From Deltaproteobacteria bacterium (lineage in GTDB: Bacteria > Desulfobacterota > DSM-4660 > Desulfatiglandales > B25-G16): a stretch of 42,181 nt of DNA. The translations under genes were made by a program, and so were the position numbers. The notes under the pieces were generated by a model, which worked only from the letters and a program-made list of their open reading frames with translations, did not search any database and was not told where the DNA came from. Shown in pieces: positions 34,806 to 42,181 of this stretch. The stretch covers positions 1,695,222 through 1,737,402 of the forward strand of contig CP070704.1 in NCBI GenBank assembly GCA_020349945.1, in the 5' to 3' direction. Each line of letters begins with the position of its first letter. Positions within the stretch are counted from its first letter, which is position 1.

Positions 34806-35456
34806 ATGGATGTTACCTGTAAATCGTGCGGGGCAAGATTAACCATACCAGATAGAAAGGTGCCGCCCAATCAAGCAGTAAGTCTTACCTGCCCGAGATG
34901 TAAGGGTAAAATAAGGGTAAATACAAGGGAACATGATGGAAATCTGATCTCAAGGAAAGAGGAATTTGACAAACCTGGCCTTGAATATGAGGAAGATACG
35001 AGCCCTCTGGATCTGTTTGAGGAAGGAGCCAGGTTGGCCCTTGTCTTGGATGGCAATGAAGGAGATATAATGGAGATCAGTTCTGCCCTTGAGGAACTCT
35101 CCTATAAGCCTGTCCTACCTTCATCTATAAGTGAGGCAATGGGTAAACTACGTCTCCATCACTTTGACCTGATTCTCCTTTCCGATGGTTTTGATGGACA
35201 GGATCTTGAGCGCAGTCCGATAACCCATTATCTCAATCATCTTTCTATAAGCATAAGGAGAAAGGTTTTTCTGGTCCTGTTAAGCAATGAATTCAAGACC
35301 ATGGATAATATGATGGCCTTTTCAAAAAGCGCCAATCTCGTTGTACACCCTGATGATCTCTCTAACCTGCCCTTAATTCTCAAAAAGGCCATCTCTGATA
35401 ATGAGAAGTTCTATAAGGTACTTATGGATACCCTCAAAGAGCTGGGGAAAGAGTAA
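34806..35456 (+). CDS. Zinc-ribbon protein with receiver-like domain
   Basis: This 216-residue protein starts with an MJ0042-type zinc ribbon (MDVTCKSCGARLTIPDRKV, then CPRCKGKIRV), followed by an acidic linker to about residue 75. Residues about 76-200 look like a CheY-type receiver fold (LALVLDGNEGDIMEISSALE, FDLILLSDGFDG, RKVFLVLLSNEF), but I cannot confirm the phosphoacceptor Asp, so it may be a pseudo-receiver. It starts 20 bp after the second PilT and closes the operon, suggesting a regulatory role in pilus retraction; that link is inference. Confidence 0.72.
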   Translation: MDVTCKSCGARLTIPDRKVPPNQAVSLTCPRCKGKIRVNTREHDGNLISRKEEFDKPGLEYEEDTSPLDLFEEGARLALVLDGNEGDIMEISSALEELSYKPVLPSSISEAMGKLRLHHFDLILLSDGFDGQDLERSPITHYLNHLSISIRRKVFLVLLSNEFKTMDNMMAFSKSANLVVHPDDLSNLPLILKKAISDNEKFYKVLMDTLKELGKE

Positions 35457-35656
35457 ATGATGATTCCCTGATACCCGGCAACACCCTCCTCTGACCTAGA
35501 TATTGCTCGGAGGCCTGATAGCTCCTGGCTGTCCGGAAATCCTTCGGGACAAACAAAAAAAGATCTCCTCTCCGTGGCCCTCTCCATCCGTGTGACGACA
35601 ATATGTACGAATACCCTGAGAAATACGGAAACGGGCGTAAGGGCAAAAGGCAGTTG

Positions 35657-38600
35657 TTAGGTTTGCCTGTACGAGACCCTGTTGACAATGCTGTAGGCAA
35701 TGGGGATGATAAATAAGGTGAGAAAGGTGGAAAACAGTAAACCAGAGGCGACAGCCACAGCCATAGGGGAACGAAGTTCCGCTCCTTCCGTATGACTCAA
35801 GGCCATGGGAAGCATCCCGAGTACGGTGGTGATGGCAGTTACCAGGATCGGCCGGACCCTAACCGTTGCCCCCCTTACAATAGCCTCTTTGAATTCAATC
35901 CCTCGCTTCTTTAATCTGTTTATGTAGTCTATCATAACAATAGCATTATTAACCACTATGCCCGTTAGGATCAAAATTCCCATCAGGGAAGGCACGGAAA
36001 GGGTCTTTCCAAAGGCAAGGAGACCGAAGACAACCCCTATAAATGCCAGAGGAACTGTAAACATGATTACAAAGGGCGTCAGAAGGGACTCAAACTGTGC
36101 TGCCATGATCATGTACACCAGCATAATAGCTATTACTAACGACCATGACAGGGAAGAGAAGGCCTGCTGCATATCCTCATAGCGTCCCCCAAATTTCACA
36201 AGATATCCCTCTGGGAGATCTATTTTTGCTACCCTCTCTTTTATATCCTTCACAACACCTCCTATGTCCCTTGCAAAGGTATTTCCCTTTACCGTTACCT
36301 TTCTCTCCTGATTCTCCCTGGTTATCTCCACCGGCCCCTTTCCGTACCCGATTTCTGCTATCTGGTAGAGGGGAACCTGGGGGCCCAGGGGAGAAGGGAT
36401 GTTGATATTGCTTATGTCACGTACTGAGCTTCGGTCAAGATCCTGAAATCTCACCCTGAGATCGTATTCGTCACCTCCTATCCTGTATTTGCCCGCTACT
36501 ATTCCAGTGAATGCCTCCTTTGCTGTCCCCCCAATCTCTCCAACCGTTAAGCCTAATCGTGCCGCCTTTTCCCTGTCCACCTTTATCTGGATCTCCGGCT
36601 TGACAGCCTTGAGGCTCAGCTCAACATCCCGAAATCCAGGAATATCCCTGCAATTTTCCACAATGGACCTGCCAATGTCTTCAAGGACTGAAAGGTCCTT
36701 ACCAAATATCTTCACCTCTACAGGCGATTCCCCTCCGGCGCCCATCATCATGTCGCCTAAATCCACGAAATTGAATTCGGCATCCTCCACCTCGGGAAGC
36801 CCCCTCCGTATTGCATCTGTTATCTCATCCGATAATCTGCCCCTTTCCTCCTTATCAACAAGTTTAGCCAAAATCTGGGCCTCATTCACATCCGCTGTTC
36901 CCATACCCCAGGCAAGGTCCATCTTGCTGGTCTCGGTAAGGCCAATAACGAGAGTAGCATACAGGGTCTCCGGCTGATCAAGCATGTTGTCCTCGATCTT
37001 CTTGATAACCCTGTTCGTCTCTTCCAGATTGGTTCCCACCGGCATCTTTGCCATCATGGATAGGATGGGTATATCCTGTTTTGGCATAAACTCCATACCC
37101 AAACGTGGAATCATAGAGAGACTCCCGGCAAAGAGGACCACGGTAGCTGCCAGGACTGTCTTCCTGTGCCTCAGCGACCAGAGAAGGGATCTCCTGTACA
37201 TGTTCCTGACACGTTCAAAACTGCCCCTACCAGATGTCGCTCCTGATTCATCCCTCTTTGTTCCCCTCAAGATGTTGGAGGCAATCATCGGTACTATGGT
37301 AAGGGAAACGAATAAAGATGCCAGCAGTGCCAGGCATACAGTCACAGCCAACGGGCGCGACAGTTTGCCTGCTATCCCCGAGGTCAAAACCATGGGTAAA
37401 AACACGGCCATGGTTGTCAAGGTTGAGGCTGTTATGGCCATTCCAACCTCTGTGGCCCCGGCCTTTGCAGCCTCCTTTCTGTTCTCCCCCAATTCATCTA
37501 AATGCCTAAAGGTATTCTCTATTACCACCACGGCATTATCAACGAGCATACCGATCCCCAGGGCAAGACCACCGAGCGTCATTATGTTAAAGGTATAACC
37601 CAAACCATAAATACCCATAAAGGTAGCGACTACAGAGAGCGGAATGGCCATGGAGATAATCAAGGTGGGCCTCCAGCTGCCAAGAAAAAAGAGGATAACC
37701 AGGATGGCTAGAATACCCCCCTCAATTGCATTGAAATTGGTGCGCTTGACTACCTTCTTGATAATCCGGGAGAAATCTATCACGGCATGAAAGGTAATAC
37801 CCTGGGGAATCTCTCCCTTCATCTCTTCGAGTGCATTCTTTACCCTGTCGATAACCTTAACGGTATTTGCCCCTGACTGTCTCAGGATCATCATCACCAG
37901 GGAATCTTTCTTGTTGGTCCTGGTGTAGTTTCTTATCTCTTTATGCGTATCCTTGACGGTGGCTATATCCTTAATATATATCGGTGTGCCATTGCTCATG
38001 CCAACAATGGTATTGGCGATAGGCTCAAGGGACTTGTACTCGCCCATGGCCCTCACCAGATACTCCGTATAACCCCTGGTGACATGCCCTGCTGAGACAT
38101 TCAGGTTTTCCCTTCTGAGCGTTGCTATGACCTGACCGAGTGAAAGGTTGTAGGCCCTGAGTCTATCCCTATCCACAAATACATTAATCTCCCTTTCCAG
38201 CCCCCCGGCGATCCAGCAGCTGGCCACCCCGTCCAATCTCTCAATCCTGCTCTTAACATTATCCTTCAGATACTGGCGAAGCTTGATCGTATCATCCATT
38301 CCGGTAACACCATAAAACAGGATAGGGGAGTCTGACATGTTAAACTTCACCACCAGCGGGGTATCTGCATCCTCTGGAAGGAAATCCGTCAACCAGGAGA
38401 TCTGGGCCCGGACATCCTGCGCGGCAAAATCAAGCAAGGTCCCCCATTCGAATTCTACCATGACTATGGATACACCCTCCTTGGATATTGATCTCACTAT
38501 CTTCACTCTTTTTACGGTGCTTACAGCCTCTTCTATGGGCTTGGTGATCAGATTTTCAATATCCTCAGAGGCAACACCTTCATAGGTGGTAACAACCGAT

Positions 38601-38734
38601 ACAAATGGGTACTCCAGCTCGGGCATCATATCTATACCGATCCTGACAAAGGAAATGATGCCAAAGAGGCACACGATCAGGGTCAGCATAAGAACCGTAA
38701 TCTTTCTGGTAACGGAAAATTCCGGTATATTCAT
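35657..38734 (-). CDS. RND efflux transporter permease (AcrB/HAE-like)
   Basis: This 1025-residue inner-membrane pump has the RND layout: an N-terminal helix (about 11-31), a large periplasmic loop, TM clusters from about 340, a second loop and a final TM cluster. The proton-relay helix reads GMLVDNAVVVIEN with D399 followed by N400, so it has one Asp where AcrB has two, as is common in environmental RND pumps. It uses the proton gradient to export lipophilic compounds or metals; the substrate is unknown. It starts at the base after the adaptor stop. No outer-membrane TolC-type gene is present. Confidence 0.94.
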   Translation of the reverse strand: MNIPEFSVTRKITVLMLTLIVCLFGIISFVRIGIDMMPELEYPFVSVVTTYEGVASEDIENLITKPIEEAVSTVKRVKIVRSISKEGVSIVMVEFEWGTLLDFAAQDVRAQISWLTDFLPEDADTPLVVKFNMSDSPILFYGVTGMDDTIKLRQYLKDNVKSRIERLDGVASCWIAGGLEREINVFVDRDRLRAYNLSLGQVIATLRRENLNVSAGHVTRGYTEYLVRAMGEYKSLEPIANTIVGMSNGTPIYIKDIATVKDTHKEIRNYTRTNKKDSLVMMILRQSGANTVKVIDRVKNALEEMKGEIPQGITFHAVIDFSRIIKKVVKRTNFNAIEGGILAILVILFFLGSWRPTLIISMAIPLSVVATFMGIYGLGYTFNIMTLGGLALGIGMLVDNAVVVIENTFRHLDELGENRKEAAKAGATEVGMAITASTLTTMAVFLPMVLTSGIAGKLSRPLAVTVCLALLASLFVSLTIVPMIASNILRGTKRDESGATSGRGSFERVRNMYRRSLLWSLRHRKTVLAATVVLFAGSLSMIPRLGMEFMPKQDIPILSMMAKMPVGTNLEETNRVIKKIEDNMLDQPETLYATLVIGLTETSKMDLAWGMGTADVNEAQILAKLVDKEERGRLSDEITDAIRRGLPEVEDAEFNFVDLGDMMMGAGGESPVEVKIFGKDLSVLEDIGRSIVENCRDIPGFRDVELSLKAVKPEIQIKVDREKAARLGLTVGEIGGTAKEAFTGIVAGKYRIGGDEYDLRVRFQDLDRSSVRDISNINIPSPLGPQVPLYQIAEIGYGKGPVEITRENQERKVTVKGNTFARDIGGVVKDIKERVAKIDLPEGYLVKFGGRYEDMQQAFSSLSWSLVIAIMLVYMIMAAQFESLLTPFVIMFTVPLAFIGVVFGLLAFGKTLSVPSLMGILILTGIVVNNAIVMIDYINRLKKRGIEFKEAIVRGATVRVRPILVTAITTVLGMLPMALSHTEGAELRSPMAVAVASGLLFSTFLTLFIIPIAYSIVNRVSYRQT

Positions 38735-39886
38735 CTAATCCCTCAGTACCCGTATCCCTGTTTTATCCGCCATTCCATAATGTCCTTCAACGGCCACCTC
38801 CTCTCCCTCCTGGAGGCCATCAATCACCTCAATCTCCTCCTCATTGGTGATGCCCACGGTTACCTCCCGTAGAGAAACAATACCCCCATTGACGGTAAAT
38901 ACAAAGGTATCACCCCGCCTCTTTATTACGGACTTCAATGGTATAATGAGCACATCTTTATGTATCTTCGGATATATCTTTGCCCTGGCGAACATCCCGG
39001 ACTTGAGTTGATGATCCTTATTAGGGATCTCAACCTTAACCTTAAATGCCCTGCTACCAGGATCTACCATCGGATTTATCGTTGAGATCGTGCCTTTGAA
39101 CGTAACACCCGGATAGGTATCGAGCGTAATCTCTACGGGATTGCCAATGGCCACACTGGCTAAATGGATCTCAGGGAGGCCAACCTCCATCTCAACGTTG
39201 TCTATATTCATGATTAAAAAAAGAGGCGTGGGAGGCATAGTCGATACGAATTCCCCCTGATTGATGAACCTCTTCACGATCACCCCGGAAAAGGGGGAGA
39301 CAATGGTTGTGTCCCTCAGTTTTTGCTCGGCCATTGCCAGATTCTCCTTGGCACTCAAAATCTGGGCCCTGATCAATTCTATCCTGGTCACCGCCATTGA
39401 ATGGGCTGTATCCATATCGTCATACCGTTGCTGGGAGATCACATTCTTTTTAAAAAGGTTGGCCAGTCTCTCCTTTTCTTTTCTCAGGTTTCGCTCGTTC
39501 AACTCCGCCTCTTTGAGCTGGGCCTCAGCTACCCATACTGCAGCCCGGCCCTGCCGTACAGCAATCAGCAGATCTTTTTGATCCATCTGTGCCAAGGTCT
39601 GTCCCTTTTTTACCTCATCACCTTCATCCACATGCACTATCTCTATGGTCCCGGAAATCCTCGGTCCAATCTTTGATTCATGGTCGGGAAATATCGTCCC
39701 GGTTGCAAAAACAGGAATCGATATATCGCCCCTCTTTACCGTGGTAACCACTACTGCCGGGGGCTGCTCAATTGCCTTGCTAACAGTGGTGCTAGCCTCC
39801 TCTTGTGAATTGGGATTCCCACACCCGCAGATCAAGACTGCTAATCCTGTCACTATCCAAACAAGCACTGAATACCGGTAGATCAT
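38735..39886 (-). CDS. RND efflux periplasmic adaptor (membrane fusion protein)
   Basis: This 383-residue lipoprotein links the RND pump to an outer-membrane channel. It has an N-terminal signal ending in ICGCGNP with a lipobox-type Cys, IGPRISGTIEIVHVDEGDEV (lipoyl half-motif), a coiled-coil hairpin (about 95-170), TIVSPFSGVIVKRFINQGEFV (second half), and beta-barrel segments. GTG 39898 is possible, but GGAGAG sits 4 nt before ATG 39886. It is the first gene of a two-gene operon behind the promoter at 39948-39977. Confidence 0.92.
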   Translation of the reverse strand: MIYRYSVLVWIVTGLAVLICGCGNPNSQEEASTTVSKAIEQPPAVVVTTVKRGDISIPVFATGTIFPDHESKIGPRISGTIEIVHVDEGDEVKKGQTLAQMDQKDLLIAVRQGRAAVWVAEAQLKEAELNERNLRKEKERLANLFKKNVISQQRYDDMDTAHSMAVTRIELIRAQILSAKENLAMAEQKLRDTTIVSPFSGVIVKRFINQGEFVSTMPPTPLFLIMNIDNVEMEVGLPEIHLASVAIGNPVEITLDTYPGVTFKGTISTINPMVDPGSRAFKVKVEIPNKDHQLKSGMFARAKIYPKIHKDVLIIPLKSVIKRRGDTFVFTVNGGIVSLREVTVGITNEEEIEVIDGLQEGEEVAVEGHYGMADKTGIRVLRD

Positions 39887-39947
39887 ATATCTCTCCACAG
39901 CTGAGCGCTGATTGCCCAGAGCCGAACGCCCATGACCCCAATATTTT

Positions 39948-39977
39948 ATGATAAGTATGCACCCTACTATCTGTCAA
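39948..39977 (-). promoter_or_regulatory. Sigma-70 promoter of the RND operon
   Basis: On the minus strand TTGACA (39977-39972), an 18-bp spacer and TATCAT (39953-39948). It is divergent from the promoter at 40004. Confidence 0.7.
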
Positions 39978-40003
39978 GGTATTTAGGGTCACTGCCTTGC
40001 CCC

Positions 40004-40032
40004 TTGACAATATCAAGCCAGTTGCGTAGACT
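40004..40032 (+). promoter_or_regulatory. Sigma-70 promoter towards the nitroreductase gene
   Basis: TTGACA (40004-40009), a 17-bp spacer and TAGACT (40027-40032). It would make a leader of about 400 nt before the gene at 40443. Confidence 0.6.
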
Positions 40033-40442
40033 GTAAATTGGTGAACGGTACAGCTTGAAGATTAAGTATCGGTTCCAGGTCCTTGTTCCGAAGCGTCAAA
40101 TCTTGCCTTGTGCAGTAATGCGGATCATCCGTAGCGCTCTGACCTGCTTAAGCGTGCTGTTCACCACCTTTCCGCACGCCAAAAATTGCAGGAACGAGGC
40201 ACAGGGAATTCCCCTCCATGATCAACACTCGCCAATCATCCTGGGTGTCAGAGATATTTCCCTCTCCACATCTCTGTCTTCAGAGCGGCAAATGCTCTCG
40301 AGGAGGCGACGGAAGGGAGGAAAACAATAACACCATAAAGGAAAAATATATACTGGACAAGTACGAGAAATCCTTGATAAACTTTTAAAAGACATCAAGC
40401 CCGTAACCACGGAGATGCTTATCAAACCCGGGGAGGATCATT
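40033..40442. other. Long leader before the nitroreductase gene
   Basis: About 410 bp without a solid gene. It contains two tandem hairpins: CAGAGAT (40249-40255)/ATCTCTG (40270-40276) and AGAGC (40282-40286)/GCTCT (40294-40298). From about 40340 a frame with no start codon reads coding-like (EILDKLLKDIKPVTTEMLI) and ends at 40471, 29 bp inside the next gene. This may be the tail of a decayed gene. Confidence 0.4.
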
Positions 40443-41099
40443 ATGAAAAAAATATCATTTCTAGCGTGTAATCTAGTACTGGCCCTTGTGCTTATATGCC
40501 CTCCTTTGAGCCCTGCGCAGGAAATCAAGTCCATCCAGCTTTTGAAACCGCAAATGGACGGTGGTAGGCCACTGATGCAGGTGTTGAAGGATAGGAGCTC
40601 TTCACGTGCATTCAGTTCAGAGAAGTTACCCCTGCAGGTGCTCTCAAATATGCTTTGGGCCGCCTTTGGAGTCAATCGGCCGGATTCAGGAAAGCGAACC
40701 GCGCCATCTGCAAAGAACCGGCAAGAAATCGACATCTATGTTGCCACCGCCGATGGCCTCTACCTCTATAGTGCGAAGGCGCACACATTGGAGCTGATCC
40801 TGGCAAAGGACATCCGTGCCATGACCGGCGTTCAGGAGTTTGTGGGCAAGGCACCGGTGAACCTCATCTATGTGGCTGACTTCACAAGGATGGGTGAGAG
40901 ACCAGAGACCGAAAAGGTATTCTATTCAGCTGCTAATACGGGTTTCATCAGCCAGAATGTCTACCTCTACTGTGCCTCCGAAGGATTGGCAACAGTGGTG
41001 CGCGGGTGGGTTGATCGGCCAGCCCTGGCAAAGGTCATGGGCTTGCGACCTGATCAAAGGATCACCCTTGCACAAACCGTGGGATATCCAAAGAGGTAG
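40443..41099 (+). CDS. Exported SagB/nitroreductase-family protein
   Basis: This 218-residue protein starts with a signal peptide (MKKISFLACNLVLALVLICP, likely cut after SPA), followed by a nitroreductase fold of the SagB/ThcOx type: DRSSSRAFSSEKLPLQVLS, NMLWAAFGVNR, IDIYVATADGLYLY and GFISQNVYLYCASEGLATV. These are FMN oxidoreductases; RSS-type residues bind the FMN phosphate. Export of the family is unusual, because FMN must be loaded. GGGGAGG lies 6 nt before ATG 40443. The substrate is unknown. Confidence 0.87.
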   Translation: MKKISFLACNLVLALVLICPPLSPAQEIKSIQLLKPQMDGGRPLMQVLKDRSSSRAFSSEKLPLQVLSNMLWAAFGVNRPDSGKRTAPSAKNRQEIDIYVATADGLYLYSAKAHTLELILAKDIRAMTGVQEFVGKAPVNLIYVADFTRMGERPETEKVFYSAANTGFISQNVYLYCASEGLATVVRGWVDRPALAKVMGLRPDQRITLAQTVGYPKR

Positions 41100-41196
41100 C
41101 CCTGCTAACAACTCTCAACGCACAATACCTCTTTGAAGGTATCATGAACAAGATCGTTTCAGAACCAAGGTCATCATCTTCAGTCATTACGGGAGC

Positions 41197-42181
41197 ATGA
41201 AAACCATGCCCAAGTGGCCCTATCGGTACCAGTTGAGCTTGCAGGATCGGGTCCGCCGTTCGGTGTACGAACTGCTGCGAGATCAGATGGACATGTACCT
41301 GATTAGGCAGGCACTCATCGATTCGTACAAGAGCTTTTCGCTGGCCGGTGAACCATATCCCTTCGTGTCAAAGCGGGAGCTGAAGCCCCGGGCTCGGGTA
41401 GTGGAAAAGGAATACCTGCTCCATAACCGCTTTCTTCTGCTCTTTTGCGAAGGAACTATTCCCAGCAGTTATAAGAAGTATATTCGGTTCTTCGATACCA
41501 ACAAGGTCACCAAGGAGACGATAACCGAGCTGGCAAATGTCCAGCTCCACAAGACATACGCCAAGAATCTGCGTTACTTCGACAACCCCGGGTTTGAACA
41601 TCTGATTCTCGACCTGCTGCCAGTGGACTATGCCCTTCTGATCCAGAAAGATCCCTCGATTAAGAAAAGAAACCGCTATGCGATGACACACTTTCACGTA
41701 AAAATTGACTGGCCCATTGACGATGCAACCGAGGAAATGGCCGAGGATCTGCGCTACATCTTTAAGGAGCTCTATGAGAATGGTGAGAAATACGCCCAGA
41801 GCCTGCACAATAAGCTCTTTGAAAATTATGGGTTTCACTATGCAATTGGCGGCCGCCGAACCGCCGCAGTTGTAGCGGCCCAGTTCCTCAAAAAGATGGA
41901 TTTCATCTCCACCATCTATGTTGCCAGCTCACAAGATCGGACCCTCACCCGCATCAGCGAACGCGGGGTGAGCAAATTCGTGCTCATCCGTCTGCCTCTT
42001 GGGGAAATTTCCAGGCTCTCGGATGAAAATCGCATGAATTTTGACACCTTCGTGAAACGATTTCTACTCGACACCCAGGATGATTCCGGGGTGGGCATCC
42101 TTCAGGTGGTCTACAACAATACCGCCTATTCAAAGCCGCCTGAGGATGGCAAACTGCGAGACCTGCGGCCTGATTACCAGT
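41197..42181 (+). CDS. Unrecognised protein (3' end outside window)
   Basis: An uninterrupted plus-strand frame of 328 codons runs from ATG 41197 off the right edge; ATG 41206 is a possible start with GGGAG 10 nt upstream. Codons are GC-rich and even, so it is a real gene. I recognise no family. It is soluble, with no signal peptide; charged helices early (YELLRDQMDMYLIRQALID), a central part with FEHLILDLLPVDYALLIQK, and a later segment AIGGRRTAAVVAAQFLKKM then STIYVASSQDRTLTRISERG. It lies 97 bp after the nitroreductase gene on the same strand. Confidence 0.8.
   Translation, partial: MKTMPKWPYRYQLSLQDRVRRSVYELLRDQMDMYLIRQALIDSYKSFSLAGEPYPFVSKRELKPRARVVEKEYLLHNRFLLLFCEGTIPSSYKKYIRFFDTNKVTKETITELANVQLHKTYAKNLRYFDNPGFEHLILDLLPVDYALLIQKDPSIKKRNRYAMTHFHVKIDWPIDDATEEMAEDLRYIFKELYENGEKYAQSLHNKLFENYGFHYAIGGRRTAAVVAAQFLKKMDFISTIYVASSQDRTLTRISERGVSKFVLIRLPLGEISRLSDENRMNFDTFVKRFLLDTQDDSGVGILQVVYNNTAYSKPPEDGKLRDLRPDYQ

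Noticed and set aside
35520-35565. Hairpin after the zinc-ribbon gene as terminator
   Set aside because: The stem has a mismatch and is followed by A residues, not T, on the coding strand.
40055-40330. 91-codon frame in the nitroreductase leader
   Set aside because: Basic, low-complexity ending and no recognisable ribosome site or domain; the next start has a far better context.
41368-41838. 156-codon minus-strand frame near the right edge
   Set aside because: It is the shadow of the longer, more evenly coding plus-strand frame from 41197.

Overview
The window looks like chromosomal DNA of an anaerobic Gram-negative bacterium, most likely Desulfobacterota (former Deltaproteobacteria) or a close relative; this placement is inference. 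The sequence supports it with a heptose-1-phosphate adenylyltransferase, an RND pump with a lipoprotein adaptor, two PilT-type ATPases, an oxygen-sensitive selenocysteine formate dehydrogenase, a ferredoxin-thioredoxin reductase subunit and a MinD-like/HTH gene pair typical of that group. No complete transposon, prophage or CRISPR array is present. Most of the window is dense housekeeping DNA broken by a few low-density, possibly acquired patches.

Layout. 1-3445: the groEL 3' end and its terminator, comF, a MinD-like ATPase, a J-like/HTH protein, rfaE2 and tRNA-Arg(ACG). 3446-5172: a sparse patch with a GC-richer SDR gene behind a strong promoter and a possible structured leader RNA. 5173-8242: a perfect parS site, parA, parB, plsY and a DUF3842 gene. 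8306-11859 (minus): dus, an IspH-UbiA fusion and a glycosyltransferase. 11987-15310: a macro-domain gene, a decayed QueG-like gene and a cysteine synthase-CysRS fusion whose CysRS half has lost HIGH and KMSKS. 15342-15561: two tRNA-Ser genes on the minus strand with one promoter. 15863-16455: glutaredoxin and FTR catalytic subunit. 16498-17966 (minus): def-fmt. 18164-19263: rsmG-yjbQ. 19349-21139: infA and mobA-wbqC diverging from a promoter region with a palindrome. 21140-23381: an AT-rich patch with a geranylgeranyl-reductase-type gene and possible IS-end debris. 23382-28242: rtcA, a thioesterase, phosphomannomutase, manC and a radical SAM gene. 28492-32176 (minus): a two-gene formate dehydrogenase unit whose catalytic subunit reads an in-frame TGA as selenocysteine. 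32503-35456: two PilT paralogues and a zinc-ribbon protein. 35657-39886 (minus): an RND efflux pump. 40443-42181: an exported nitroreductase-like protein and a truncated unknown gene.

How genes work together. ParA, ParB and parS form a chromosome segregation system. def and fmt remove and add the formyl group of initiator methionine, with infA and rsmG as further translation genes. manC and the phosphomannomutase make GDP-mannose, and rfaE2 activates heptose for envelope polysaccharide. mobA can supply the pterin dinucleotide cofactor that the formate dehydrogenase needs. Glutaredoxin and the FTR subunit look like a dedicated redox relay. The items most worth follow-up are the CysK/degenerate-CysRS fusion, the IspH-UbiA fusion, the Sec-FdhA with its reductase partner, the structured leader before the SDR gene, and the unknown gene at the right edge.
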